DNA of 64,000 bases from Ascaphus truei (GCA_036426205.1 CM071568.1:47771248-47835247); one strand, 5' to 3'; counted from the stretch's first letter, positions 1 through 12,488 are shown. A program made the numbers and translations. Notes: a model not told the origin generated them from the sequence alone.

Positions 1-582
1 GTACACTTAAACTATGGGGCCTCAACATTGATATAGATCTGGCTTCCTTTTTTGCACTGATGTCTCTTTTTTAATATAAGTGTGTATTTGTTTTTAATAT
101 AAGTGTGTATCTGTTGAAGATATTTTTTAGATATATTTTATACATTTTAGTTTTTAAATTTACTGTGTTTTCAATTTTAGAAACTATTATATATTTAATG
201 AGGGTCTGTTTACCCCATGAGGGGATTCTTAAATTCATGTTTATGCACTGATTGTTTTTCTTGTTTCCATTCAGATTCTTCGTCTCTATATTCTGGGATT
301 TGCATAATTTATATCATGATTTTTATTGTGTAATTTATCAATGTATTTTTATTATATAAACTATTCATGTACTTTAGTGTAAATATTCCTTTTTAGAGCT
401 TGTTGGATTTAGGTGTTTCCATAATATTCATATTGTCTTTATATTAATTGATTATGTATGCTGCTAATTGTAATGATATGTAAATTGAGCCTATTAGACT
501 TAGTAAGCGCCTTGACATCTTTTTTTCCCCTCCCAGTATGGGGACTATTTAACCTAGACTTATTGCGCCATATCCTTACACC
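1..582. other. AT-rich non-coding sequence
   Basis: No convincing gene. The sequence is AT-rich with short direct repeats near 80-115 (a TTTAATATAAGTGTGTAT unit occurs twice). It leads into the hairpin motif at 583, so it may be the untranslated end of an old Penelope-like element, but no coding remains are visible here. Confidence 0.5.
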
Positions 583-618
583 CCTGAAGAAGTTCGGTCA
601 TTCGGATGAAATGCGTAG
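583..618 (+). ncRNA. Hammerhead-like hairpin motif, copy 1
   Basis: CTGAAGA at 584-590 is followed by a short stem (TTCG with CGGA) and then GAAATGCG at 608-615. This is the arrangement of a hammerhead core (CUGANGA, stem II, GAAA). The stem is imperfect and no clear cleavage triplet could be assigned, so activity is doubtful. Confidence 0.35.
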
Positions 619-659
619 GGATACCTTATGCGCTTTGACTCGTGAAGCAGTGTAGACTC

Positions 660-2295
660 TCTGCTGTGCCGTCAGCTGTTTTCTCTGCGTCTCCCCGCTG
701 AAATATCTCGCGCTGACACTGACACCAACTACGGAGCCAGACGATCCCTACCTTACCAGTAGAGGATTGGAAGAGCAGGTCTGTGACGTCAGACGCCGCC
801 CGAGTGCGGAAGTGAGAGACGAGGAAAGCTGAGTAGAGCCAAGCAAAGCTGCGTCGCTACTGAACCCAGAGTGGTTAAACTGCCTGACTTTATTCTGGAG
901 TATGTGAGTGAACTGGAGCTCCCTGCTCTAGTATTGTTTGTTAATTAAAACTGTGTTGCACTATATTTTTCTTTTTTCCTTCCTATATATGTGCCAACGT
1001 CGTTACTTGATTCCCTGTGATATTCTCCCCCCATGAGAGGAGTTCTTGCGCTTCGTGTCCTCCTCCAGATGTTACTTTGAGAGATTGACAAATCTCTCAC
1101 ACCAGCTGCATCTCCTCTTGGTGATATTTATTATTTTTCTATGTATTTTTAATATATATATTTTTAGGTTTGCGCTTACTTTCCTTGCACCAGTTATTTA
1201 GTAGACCCTGATATTTGTAAACTCCAACAAAGGGAGTTTGTAAAAAATATTGCCACTTTGCACATTAGCTGTGGAACTGTCACTAAAGTAGATGTAAAAT
1301 CTTGAGTTCTGTTTGTTTATTACTTTTCCAATATCTGTTCCTTGTGACTCTGACTTTAATAAACTCCCTACAAACTGTATTCAACAACTATGTATTGCGT
1401 AGTCTATAGAATAGTTTCTATTTTCTTTAATTTTGTACTGGCATCCTCCACAAGATTACATTAGATACCACTTCTCAGAAGAAATATCAAGACATACTTC
1501 TACTGTATGATTAAAAATTGTTTTGCTCACTCTCGGCTTGCATTATGTAAATATATTCTAATACTACATATATGTCGATTGCAACTTTGGAATAACCCAA
1601 GCAATAAGGGAGTGGTGCAAAAACTGGTGGGACTAGTTTTCGAGCCTGAGGCATGACATCAAAATAGTACTACTATTGCATATGTCCTGTATGTAGAATC
1701 AGTAACACCCTAAATCTATAGGACCAGCATACTGTACTTATAAACACAATTCATTTAGAAGCTCTATGTTTTCTTTCAATTTCTCCTGTAGATGGCACTA
1801 TTATGCATTGACAAGACATTTCACTGGGTTTGCAAAATCAACTGGAGTCTTCAAACCACAGTCTTTTAACTAACTAGATTAGTATAGATAGTGGAGAAGT
1901 GTTTTTCTTTGTTTGTGGACCACCATGAAAATTATTTGTATGACTCATAAGGTGATTTTTGTTTATCTGTAAAAACCTATGTATTACAGCATTTGTAAAT
2001 AATTGTTGAGTAGGTCAATAAGTAGTTATAATAACTTTAACAAAATAATAAAGGATTTACTTTTTTGTGAGACCGTGTATTAATTTATCAGTTCTTGCTA
2101 TTACAGTAGATATTTTTTATATCTTACTTCTTTCCCAAATCTCTTGTAAATTAGATACCTAATTCTGGCTCAGGAACTGAGTTACGGATCTATTGGGGAG
2201 ATACACTATCCTCTGGGCTGTTACACTGTGATCCTGCATTGACTGCTCAGCACTAACGTAAATTGCCGTTAACATGGAATTGTGGTGTGATAACT
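660..2295. other. Non-coding, no recognised gene
   Basis: A GC-richer stretch (660-900) gives way to AT-rich DNA. Reading frames are short and show no family signature. It is probably intron sequence with old repeat debris. Confidence 0.5.
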
Positions 2296-4390
2296 AAGGG
2301 CCTCATGCAGTAAGCACCGAAAAGCCATTTTTCGCCATTTTCTCGCCAATATTGACTCTCCGATCCAGTAAGCGCAGATAAGCTCCAAAACCCGGCATTA
2401 TTTTTAGCAGAAAAAAACTTTTCGGCAGCCGGGTGCCGATAAGCTACTTTTCGTCACTTATCGGCACTTTCTGAAATGCGCTCAATTCTAGTAGCCCCGA
2501 TCAGCTTTTCGCTGCTGTTCGGCACTCTAGAATTGAGATTTGTACAGCAATCCAGCCCGCCAACTAAAGTTGGCAAGTTGGTGGGGGAGAAGCATCGGCA
2601 AGGTCGACACTTAGAAAAAATCAGGCCTTCTTCCTGCCTGGGATTGATGCCGGGGGTCTCCTGAGCTGATAGCCATTAATATCAGCACCGGAGCCCCCCA
2701 AGCATGCATCCGAGGCATGAAAAATGCATTTAAAGCCCACTTCATTATCTTAGCGTCTAACCGCTAAGGCAATGAAGGGGTTAACCAGCCGTACCCACAA
2801 TAAAAAAAATACACACACAACAGCCCCACAATAAATTAATAAATATATATATATATATATATATATATTACACCAACAACCCCTATACCCCCCTAACATA
2901 CAGTAAATATATGCACAGCAATGATACTATAGGTCGGCGGTGGCCCTCGGGTGTTACCCGCAGGAGTCCCCGTGGGCCTGAAGTACCAATTCTGTGCCCC
3001 CCCAAATGAATTTAATAACACATACATACTTAAAAAGAAATAACCCCCCACCCCCCTAACACATACAGTATAGTAATGGGCACAATGACTATTATCCACA
3101 AATGGATAATAGTGCATTTGCCCATATAAAATACATAAAGAACAATAAATACATTAAATACATATTGCACTCACCCTTGTCTGGCTGCCACGATGAAGGC
3201 CATCCTCATCTTCCTCACCGTCCATGCCCCCTCCAATGCTGCAAAACAGAAACAAGAATAAAAACGGCCAATGTAATGTCCCCTAACCCCTTAATCACCA
3301 TAGCGGTTATTAACTGCTACAGTCATTAAGGGGTTAACCCACCCTCACCCACCACTCGGGAGGCCTAAATACCCTCCCCCACTACCCCCCACCCTGTGAG
3401 GCCTAACCACCCTCACCCAATACCCAGCCGGGAGGCCTACACACATACCCTTGGGGCCAATACCCACTTCCCCCACCCCCAGTACTCACAATAAAAACAA
3501 TACACAGCCCCACAATAAACATTATTATATTTATTAAATACATAACCCACCCCCTGTGCCCCCCCATAAATACATGATTTATTATTTTACATACAGGGTT
3601 AATACCCCAGCCCCACGGGAGTTCCCGGTGGGCATGATGGGTGTCCGTAGACCTCACAGTTGCCCAGCACCATGTTTCAAACAGGGTCTGGAGGCCTACG
3701 GGTGGTCCCCGCCAGGTTCCCGTGGTCCACCAGGTGGTCTCCACGGGTCACCGTGGGCCACAATGGGGTCCCCATGGGTAGGCCCACGGCTGTCTGGGGG
3801 GCCCGGGGTCAGACCCACAGGTGTTTGAAGGGCCTCGGGTGGTTCCCACGGTGGTCTGTGGACCCTCGGGTGGTTCCTACAGGTCCACGGTGCCCCCACA
3901 GATGTGGGGCCACCGGTTCTTCCCTGCAGGTGTCCCCATGGACCCGGCAGCCGTTTACCCGTGAGATGTCCGAGGAGACCTCAGGTGATCTCCATAGGTC
4001 CCCCGCAGACCTGAGGAAAAAACCCTGTATGTAAAAAAAATAAACATGTCCTATACATTAAATACATCAATCCCCCCCCACCCCGCCAACATATACAGTA
4101 CAATAATATGCAAAATAGCTATTATCCAGATAGGGATAATAGATTATTTGCCCATTATTAAACACATTAACTAGCATAATAAATAAATAAAGTTCTACTG
4201 ACCTCATCAATAAGAAGCCCCCTTGACAGCAAATTCCGTGTCCTACGTTGCTAACAAAATACATAGCCAATACATTGCAATTACATTCTGATATCAATTA
4301 ACCCCTTAATCCCCTTATCGGATAATAACCGCAAAGGTAATTAAGGGGTTAAGCCGCCCTGGCCCGATACCCACCCTTCACACATTAATT
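2296..4390. repeat. Compound palindrome-bearing interspersed repeat
   Basis: The region opens with GGGCCTCATGCAGTAAGC and contains two hairpins built on AACCCCTTAAT ... ATTAAGGGGTTAA at about 3286-3337 and 4298-4352, plus a related half-site near 2772. Flanking sequence around each hairpin is also shared (GGATAATAG, a spacer, TTTGCCCAT at about 3104-3124 and 4133-4153). The unit therefore recurs at about 1.02 kb spacing. A (TA)n run lies at 2842-2869. Between the copies is a low-complexity GGTGGTCCC-type tract (3670-3940) whose overlapping reading frames are composition artefacts. I cannot assign a transposon class. Confidence 0.6.
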
Positions 4391-4413
4391 TATACAGTGG
4401 CTTCATCATGCAA

Positions 4414-4507
4414 TTATATATATATATATACATACATACATACATATATATATATATACATACATACATACATACATACATACATACATACATACATACA
4501 TACATAC
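4414..4507. repeat. TA and CATA microsatellite
   Basis: Runs of TA and CATA abut the start of the LTR at 4508. The reading frames through it are low-complexity artefacts. Confidence 0.9.
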
Positions 4508-5048
4508 TGTGACAGAAACCAGGGGATGGTAATACATTCCATATATAGGCCTCCCAGGATACTGAACAGTTTCTATCCTGTTTAGGCTGGAAAGTGTAGC
4601 CTCAGAATGCATGCACTCCATCCCACAGTTTGGCAAGTGCTGGAACTGAGGGATGAGGGATCCAGACCAGAGTTTGTCTGCTGCCTGATTTCTGTCACCT
4701 GGTTCCTCTGCCTTCTCCCCAAGAGCCTGGAGGCAGGAAGGCTGCTGGAAGCAGAGAGGGGAAACGCCTTTCTCCAAACAGGTTAAATCATTCTGTTCCT
4801 TTTTTCTAAAACTGCAAAGTTCCTTATTTTTGTTGTTGGACGTGGATAAGCCGCTCCAACCCCAGTCAGGGAAAACCTTAGTTAAGTTATTGCTCAGGTG
4901 AACAGGGTTTTGTTTGCTTATGTATTATTTTGTATTCCGTGTGGCAGTCTCAGTGCCTGGGACTGAATAAACCAGGCAGTAGCCTGTGTAAAGGAACAGC
5001 ACGTTATGCCTCGTCCTTTAACCTACTCTAAAAGACAGTGTTCTAACA
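4508..5048 (+). repeat. LTR of a Gmr1-like Ty3/Gypsy element (5' LTR)
   Basis: It begins TGTGACAG and ends TTCTAACA, giving TGT...ACA ends. An AATAAA polyadenylation signal lies near 4966, in CTGAATAAACC. A gag ORF in the same orientation starts just downstream, so this is the 5' LTR. No 3' LTR copy was found in the window, so the element is truncated and no TSD can be scored. Ends are assigned by eye. Confidence 0.7.
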
Positions 5049-5059
5049 GTCCCGGACAG

Positions 5060-6750
5060 ATGGTGGAGCCCCGGAGTAATCCGTTTGTCACCTATGGTGG
5101 AGAATGCAAACAGAACAATAAAAGGTCTGCGGGTAAAAGAACTTTAAAAAAAAAAAAAAAGTTTTTTTTCCAAACAAGGTGGAAGACGTGGTGAGTGCGC
5201 TGGTACGCAATGTCACTGCCCAGAAAGAGACGAATGAAACCCAGAAACAGGTGAATGCAAACCAGCAACAGGCGAATGCAGCCCTGCAAGAGGCGAATGC
5301 AGCCCTGCAAGAGGCGAATGCAACCCAGCAAGAGACAAACCACTTGCTGAGAGAGGAGCAACAATGGTTCGCCCAGGGCTTACAGCAGGAACTCGAGGTC
5401 CTGAGAGAGGCTATCATTAAGACTCCACTGACAGAGGCAGGCCCAGTCCCAAAAATGACCAGGGCAAGCCACTACCTTCAGAAGATGGGGCCCTCGGATG
5501 ATGTTGAAACCTATCTTCTCACTTTTGAATGCACGGCACAGAGAGAGGGTTGGCCAGAAGCTGAATGGGCCAGTCTAATCGCACCCTTCTTAAGCGGCCA
5601 ACCCCAGAAGGCTTACTTTGATCTAGAGCCAGCCGAAGCTAACGTCTATACAAAATTGAAGTTCGAGATCCTTGCCCGCCTCAGCGTAACCACGGCCGTT
5701 CGCGTCCAAAGGTTCCACCCATGGTCCTTCACGTTGGATAAAGCCACCCGATCCCAGATGTATGACCTCATCCACCTCGCTCGGAAGTGGCTACAACCCG
5801 AGATCAACTCAGCAAGCCACATCGTGGAAAGGTTGGTCATGGACCAGTTCTTGAGGAAACTTCCCTCTGCCCTACACCGTTGGGTCAGTCAGAATGACCC
5901 CCACAATGCAGACGAGCTGGTGGCCCTCGTAGAAAGGTACAATACAGCAGAAGAGCACCTGCAACCCACAGTCATGGAGCATCCCCACTACCCAAGGTGC
6001 CAGGACTCTTCCAGAGACGGTAAAAGGGTACCAGGGTTAAGGGGGGCTGAAGAGCGACGACCGCCTTCACACAGCACCAGCAACAGTGGCTCGCATACTA
6101 AGGGCAACAGCCAACATGGAGAGCCGAAAAAGGGCTCTAAGTGGGACACAGACTATGTACCTAAATGTGTAAATTGTTATGAGAGGGGCCACACCACGAA
6201 AGTTTGCCCACTAAATACTGAACCAATGCAATGTAACAGTGTTGAACCTTATTCGTTGTGGTCTCAATGTATGGGCCCTAGCCCAGAGGACCCCTTGAAT
6301 AACCATCTCTGGGCATTTGTAAAGGTAAATGGTAAGAGGGTTCGGGCACTACTTGACTCTGGGAGTATGGTTACACTAGTGTCCAAATACCTGTTGCCTA
6401 TTGGGAAAAAACAGGTAAACAGTTCACAAAGAGTGGCAATTTGTTGTATACATGGGGATAATCATGAATATTCCACTGTTGATGTTCTTATTGAAACAGA
6501 GTTTGGTTCTTTAGATTTCAAAGTGGGTATAGTACCCAAACTGGCACATGATGTGTTAATAGGGACCGACTTTCCCCATTTTCTAAAAATGTGGTCCTCC
6601 TCTCAGAATAGCGCCCAGAGTTCAATAGCGGACTATAAAGAAGTAACAGAAGAAACAAATCTTTCCCTTTTTCAGAAATGGAGGTTGACGAGGGCCCAAA
6701 TAAAAAGGGGAAAGAGGAAGAGTGCTGTAATGTCTAAGACATGCAAATGA
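5060..6750 (+). CDS. Gmr1-like gag-protease polyprotein, retrotransposon fragment
   Basis: Retrotransposon Gag with an aspartic protease. The long frame is 5179-6750 (about 523 codons). It opens with a Gln/Asn-rich repeated coiled-coil stretch (ANAALQE, ANATQQE; residues 10-60), then a SCAN-like capsid region (about 90-260, including YLQKMGPSDDVETYLLTFE and RYNTAEEHL). A CCHC zinc knuckle follows at about residue 328 (C-VN-C-YERG-H-TTKV-C), then a retropepsin site near residue 392 (ALLDSGS). The likely ATG at 5060 is in another frame and is separated from gag by A15-G-T8 (5146-5169). The true N-terminus therefore needs a frameshift there, real or mutational. Reverse transcriptase, RNase H and integrase are missing: the frame stops at 6750 and a different LTR follows. 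Vertebrate SCAN domains are thought to descend from this Gag family. Confidence 0.8.
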
Positions 6751-6786
6751 GCATACAGTAATATTTCCATTTTTATATATACAGTA

Positions 6787-8154
6787 TGTAGCGGGTGTAC
6801 CCCTGGGGTACGGTACTACTGATGCTGCGTTCACCTGTGAGGATAACCTGAGTCCTGAGCCTCCGCCACTGGGAGCCTGGGGTGTACTTACACTCGGTGC
6901 AGCGCCTCCCCTGATGAGGGATCCCACTGTGGTGGGAGTGCTCCCTTATCAGAACCCACATATACAATACCACACGTGATTGGATAAACAGCATTTACTG
7001 ATCAGAACAATATCAACCCTTAGTACATAACCAACATAACATTACTATGCAGACACAGCATGTATATAATCACCATATGTATCATTGAGTGTGACTTGGT
7101 ATCAGTCCCGTATCACCTTAGTCCCTGGTATACCACTGTGCCAGGGCACTTAACTTCTTAGTGTCCACCAGCTAGAAAGTCAGTGTCAGTGTGAGGGACA
7201 GCGCTTCCCTGTGTTGGGGCCCGTTGGTGCACTTTAATATACTACCTCCCTGGTTATGGTCCTAACCAGGAGAATGCTTGATGACTCTGCAACACAGCCA
7301 TGTGATCCCACGTCGCACAGCGCAGCTCTCTGCAGAAATATATACACACACACACTGACTCCACAGGGGAGGGATCCCCAGCCGGATGACCCTCTGCACA
7401 CTGTCTCTGCTATGGAGCCAGATACTCTTACAGCTCTCAGGCTGCACTGGTAATCACGAATGTCCTGCAGCATAATCTCTCACAGGCTATATGAAAGGGT
7501 CCCTGCATTAAGGCCTTCCCTATAGCAAGGTCTCTCAGCACCTCTATAGTGACTCAGGGGACTAACTGGGCCCTGGGGGTTTTACCTCTGGCCTAGTCCC
7601 TGGAGCAGTGCTCCGTGGACAACCTGCAACTTCAGGCTCCTGGTCTTCACTGACCGCTTCCACTCCCAGCAGGCAATAGTCCTTCCTGCTCCTTCGGCAG
7701 AATCCTGCAGCCTTACTGGCTCCCAGATATCAGGTGGTGTCACTGCCCCTGAGCATCATGGGGATTGTAGTCCCACCTGCAGCCTTGAACATAGGGAGCC
7801 TCGTGCTCTCCCTCTAATGGCCGCCGCTCCGCACCTCGCGATATTGCAAATCCTGTAATGTCCGCTGTCGGTCTGCCCGGCGCAGGCACAACCTCTCAGG
7901 TACTCTGCCGCTCCTCGCTGCTTCCGCGACTCAGCATTCTTGCGCGCGCCCGTCCAACATGGCGGCGCCCTGCTGCGGGAGACGCCGGCAAATCTATCGC
8001 CCTCTCTGCACTGTCCTGCCCCTGTCTCATTACCAACTAGCAGACCACTCAGTACTCCTGCAGCTTACAGGTATAGTACCACACACCTGGTAATATGCCT
8101 ATTTCTCCAGCACTGGTCCCTATGTGAGATTGGGGGGGGGGGAACCATGTTAGA
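6787..8154 (+). repeat. Long LTR, related at its 3' end to the 54-59 kb element
   Basis: It starts TGTAGCGGGTG and ends in a G-run followed by AACCATGTTAGA. The last about 100 bases (ACCACACACCTGGTAA, ... GATTGGGGGGGG) match the 3' end of the LTRs at 54183 and 57844, which supports calling it an LTR. It is a solo or partial copy: no internal region adjoins and no TSD is obvious. The short reading frames inside are not protein-like. Confidence 0.55.
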
Positions 8155-8640
8155 CATAAAATAAATTTGTATCAACAAAGAAATTGCTGAATAATACTAA
8201 ACATTTGATACTAAAGTATGTTGGGTAACAACAGAATATGTAGGTATACATAAATTAATGCAACGAGACCCATCAAAAAGATCCTTAAAAAATACCACAG
8301 AACTCATTAGTATCAAAAGAAACCCTCTTGCTAACCTCACTAATACTGTCCACTACCCAGAAGGGAGTGTGGAAGATAAGACAAATGAGCACAAACTTGT
8401 TAAACATACTGATCACCAATTAGGAGAATATAAAAAAATACAACACTGGCGTTAAGTCAGCCACAATTGTGCGTGTGCCGAGCAGCGCATTTTAAGTGAA
8501 ACGTCTTTGTCTTTTGTCACAGACATTGTATTTGTGATGATGGTTTTAATTAAAAATCAAAACACAATTTCAGTGCCAAAATGCAAAGAAGTTTGACTTA
8601 GAACGCATGTTTTAGCTATTTGCACTTCTATAATTACAGT
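8155..8640. other. Non-coding, possible retrotransposon remnant
   Basis: A 65-codon frame at 8258-8455 is Lys/Asn-rich and could be left over from the interrupted gag element, but I see no domain signature. Confidence 0.3.
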
Positions 8641-8656
8641 AACTGTGAATTCCTTG

Positions 8657-8813
8657 TGTGTGTCACTGTATGTGTCAATGTGTGTGTGCGCATCACTCAG
8701 TGTGCGCGTGCCAGTTAGTGTGCGTGTGTGCGCGTCAGTCAGTGCGTCAATGTGTGTGTCTGTGTGTGTTTGTGTGCCAGTATGTGTGGGTCACTGTGTG
8801 TGTGTGTCCTGCA
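8657..8813. repeat. TGTG-rich imperfect microsatellite
   Basis: Interrupted (TG)n with GTCA and CGCG variants. Cys/Val-rich reading frames across it on the plus strand are artefacts. Confidence 0.9.
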
Positions 8814-9340
8814 GGCTCTCCCAGCACTTCCCCCCCCCTTCCAAGGACACCATGCTCAGCGCTGCTATCCCAACCCCCTCCCTCTGAGGATAGCCCAAGC
8901 TACAGGGACACGACACGCTCAGTGCTCTCCGCCCCCCTCCCCCACTCCTCTCTCCAGCGGTGCTGCTGCAGGGACACGGTGCGCGGAATGCTCCTCTTCC
9001 AAGCTGCGGGGACACGGCGTGCTGCACACGTTTCCCCCCTCCCTCCGAGCTACAGGGACATGGCGCGCTCAGTGCTCTCCCCCCCCCCCCCCCTTCGACG
9101 GTGCTGCTGCGGGGACATGGCGCCCGGATCTCGCAAAGAGGAGAAGATCCCGGGGCAGCAGGGCACAGAAGTTTGGTGGGGGCGGGGTTGTCTGTATGTG
9201 TCTCACTGGTCGTCCTCTCTAGTGACTGGTGGGAGCTGGCAACACTGACCTCACTGATGGCCTCTTCTGCCGACAGTGACGTCACTTCCTGCACTGTACT
9301 TCCATCACCATGAAGGCAATTTACTGCAAGGGAAATTTTC
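8814..9340. repeat. C-rich internally repeated sequence
   Basis: Three to four imperfect copies of a unit around GCTACAGGGACA(C/T)GGCGCG(C/G) with C-runs occur at about 8840-9130. The long overlapping frames on both strands follow the composition and are not supported as genes. Confidence 0.55.
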
Positions 9341-10200
9341 ATGTGGTAGGTGCCGCTAAAGAAGTAGCACTTAAAAAAATAACCACTGATGTGCCAAATG
9401 AGTGCCAGTGTTAATAACTGCAGTTAATGTATAATAAGGCACAGTAATAAGATTCTTCTGCTATAGACCAAACAAACTGCTAGAGATGACACCTCTTAGC
9501 ACTAACTGTATTGGTGAAATATTTGTACCTAAAGAGAATCCAACATAAATGATTCAAAATAGAGATCGTTGGAATAAGGACATCGTAAATAATTACATTA
9601 AAGGCACTAATGGTACAGGCCATCCGCCGTCCTGGGGGAAACACCAATTTCTTAGGATAGAGGGAAAACAGAGCAATATTACAAACAGGCCAAAAATATA
9701 ACCACCAGCACACACTTATCACAAAAAGTGTAGATCCATCACAAAAAGTAACTAAGGTCCCAATTCATGTTCAGGCCTAGCAGTATCCTTGTTTTCAAGT
9801 TCAGGTGCAAGCTGCTCCATGTCAATCTGTTGTGAAATTGTTTTTTGTGAAGTCCTGCCTGTGATCCTGCACAAGAGCAAAGGAACTGTACTAATTAAAG
9901 TGTTGGGCAGCTAAAGATCACATTTGCCTGTAGAGACATGATGGGCCTAATGTTGGATCATTTACCAGCCAAGCAGTGAACTTTACCCAATTACTGTTTT
10001 CTGTTTCCTTCTGCACAAAGTGATATACCCCAGGTCTCGGGTGAAGCGTGGATGAAATTGTTCTGTACAATGATATTCCATTTCAAATAAAAATGACAAG
10101 TGTTGCATTGTAGTCTGTTAGCCTGTGGAGGCATTGTACAAGCAGTGTACAGTTTATGTGTACAGTATGTATATATGTATGCTAGTGGGTAAAATTAGAA
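9341..10200. other. Non-coding, nothing recognised
   Basis: AT-rich sequence without a coding signature or clear repeat boundary. Confidence 0.5.
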
Positions 10201-10620
10201 CTTGGTACAGACAGTATGGAAGACTCCGCTTGCTACCTATAACTCACCGGTACAATACGACTTGCCACAGGCAACCCGGTGTAGCCACTCCCCCACAGCC
10301 AACTCGCTGCAACCTAGGGCAGTTTGGTCTAACCTTACCCCAAAAGTAGCTAATGTTACCCTAACCCGTTAACTCCTAATGCGAATGCTAATCTTCACCC
10401 TAAAAACTTTAAACGCTTACCCCTAACCCTAAAATGCCTAGCATTAACCCCTTACCCTAAAACCCATAATCTGAGCCCTAAACCCCCTAACCTTACTTTA
10501 AAAAGCTTAATCGATTACCCTAAAGTAAACTCCTTAACTTACCTTCGGGGTAAGATGTCCGACGGTGAGCTGCCCTCGGTGGTGGTAAATTGGCTGCGGC
10601 AAATTGTCCCATGCCGTAAC
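10200..10620. repeat. Degenerate telomere-like CCCTAA repeat tract
   Basis: Between about 10335 and 10535 the sequence holds many scattered CCCTAA, CCCTAAC and CCTTAC units, such as CCCCTAACCCTAAAATGCC. The flanks GCAACCCGGTG... and CTGCGGCAAATTG look like ends of a repeat unit. The units are irregular, so this is an interspersed repeat or decayed interstitial telomeric array rather than a telomere. Confidence 0.5.
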
Positions 10621-11139
10621 TCACTACCTATAATTCCTACTAATATGAAAATCTGATATGACAAAATACCGTGTGTGCTCTAAAAAAAAACCAAGGCAGA
10701 TAGCACTGAATTTAGCTTCAGAAATCAACAGCAATGTTCAATGGAGTACCCCTCCGGTGGATAAATATCAAAACACATCAAGGTCCCAATTAGTGATGTA
10801 ATAACTGGGGGGAAAAATCCCACTAAGTACTGTGGTGAGGATTTAACACACTCTGGTGTTCCGACATGAATACATCAATAAAGAATGGGTATCATGAGTG
10901 ATGAATGGAGCAATAACCGTGAACTCGTGTGAATGTGCAGCGTCCTGGTCTTGAAGCCTGTCTCTCCTGGGGTTCTTGGTGTGCCTCCACCTAATAGTGG
11001 TAACAGGACAAATGAGGGAGAAAGCAGAGCGCTACTTCCATGTAGAAAAATGATTGCAGAGAATGCATTCCCATGAATAAAAAATTGTGATTTTAATGGA
11101 CCATTAAAAAGGACAAACAGGAGCAAGTAGCGCATACCT

Positions 11140-11171
11140 TATGCGTTTCGCGCCGAGGCGCTTTGTCAAGG
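11140..11171 (-). ncRNA. Hammerhead-like hairpin motif, copy 2
   Basis: The minus strand reads TTGACAAAGCGCC, a short loop, then GGCGC and GAAACGCATAAGG. It lies about 1.1 kb downstream of the GIY-YIG fragment on the same strand, inside the left arm of the insertion. The core is UUGACAA instead of CUGANGA, so hammerhead activity is unlikely for this copy. Confidence 0.4.
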
Positions 11172-12290
11172 TGAGGAAAGGGCACTTCCCGGAGTGTTTA
11201 AATGCTGCATCCGTGTGCTGTCATCACCAATCACCCTTACTTTCTGGTACGTCAAATGACGCATTATGTGTGACGTTAGCGTGCTTGATACAGAACATTG
11301 AAAGTAAAAAAACTATATTAACAAACGTAATTAACAAATTAGCACTCCGGTTCTACTAATGCAGCACAAAATCTAAAAACAAGAAAAACACTGACATGAA
11401 TAACTAAGTATAACTAATAGTTAATTGAAGAAAAGCAACATTTGGTGCATATAATTTCACTATTAGCAGGATTAAGAACCCAGCAAAAGAGTGGAAAATA
11501 GTATGTCTGATATTGTATACACCTTTAGAGAGTGAGAAAAGACAGCTTAATTGGAATGTATGAATATGACTAAATTAAATGTTGAAAAATCTAGCAGTGA
11601 TATATATCACAATTATATATTATTATATACCATCATATAGGACACATTGTTCTATCAGAGTGTGTGTATAAAGATGTAAAAATAAAAATAACCAAAAATA
11701 TTATAATAATTGTTAAAAACACACCCCCAGAAAGAACAACAAACCATAACATAAGGATAAAGAAACACATAACTATTCACTTGAAACATATTGAGACACA
11801 AAACATTCCAATGTATTGATAACCTAATAAGGTCCTAGATGCTGAAAGAGCCATAACAAAAACAAGAACATATAGATTCAATATAAATCTCTCCATGATT
11901 ATATAATTTGATATTAATATAATAGTGTGTCATCTTAGAAATAGAATTTATATGTTCTATTAGAATGAAAGAAGTACATAATTTTTGTTAGAAAAAACAG
12001 ATACCATCGATATGAAAGTTAACTCTCCATCAAATTTTGTATAATATATTAATATGTAGAATATAAATTCTAACCAAAGGGATATTCCTAACAAGAAAGG
12101 CAGAAGTAAATGCATGTGCATTAAAATGCACAGACATTTAAGTGTGTATATATAAATGAATTTCAATGCATATATAAATGAATTTCAACGCAAAAAAAGG
12201 GGCCAAATCCCAATCTGAATTGAAACCCTGGGGAACTCTAGTTTTTAAGCAAAAATACAGAATAGTTCACGTTTATCCAATATATTCATT

Positions 12291-12488
12291 CTATTTCCAC
12301 CCCCTAACTGTAAAATGTTGGGAAACTGAATGAGTAACATCTTGTTTAGTGATGAGGTGTTGGTGTTCCAAAATACAGACCTTCAGGGCCCTAGAGGTGC
12401 ATCCTATATATTGCTTACCACAATATATAGGACAATGTCTTATATGATGGATAATTGTGATATATATCACTGCTAGATTTTTCAACAT
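12291..12488 (-). pseudogene. GIY-YIG endonuclease fragment of a Penelope-like element
   Basis: The minus-strand frame reads IHHIRHCPIYCGKQYIGCTSRALKV..EHQ...THSVSQHF when split around its key residues. C-P-x-x-C-x-K-x-YIG-x-T-R is the zinc-finger and GIY-YIG signature at the C-terminus of Penelope-like polyproteins, where the domain nicks target DNA. The frame is a short remnant without the reverse transcriptase. The Tyr-Ile-Gly and Thr-Ser-Arg positions are kept, but the Arg of the usual R-x-x-E-H run has become Cys (VCILEH). Confidence 0.75.

Noticed and set aside
3403..4034. Overlapping 70-120 codon frames on both strands
   Set aside because: They follow GGTGGTCCC-type low-complexity sequence, overlap each other on both strands and show no domain.
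8645..9342. Frames up to 196 codons, both strands
   Set aside because: Microsatellite and C-rich composition; Cys/Val or Pro/Ser-rich translations.
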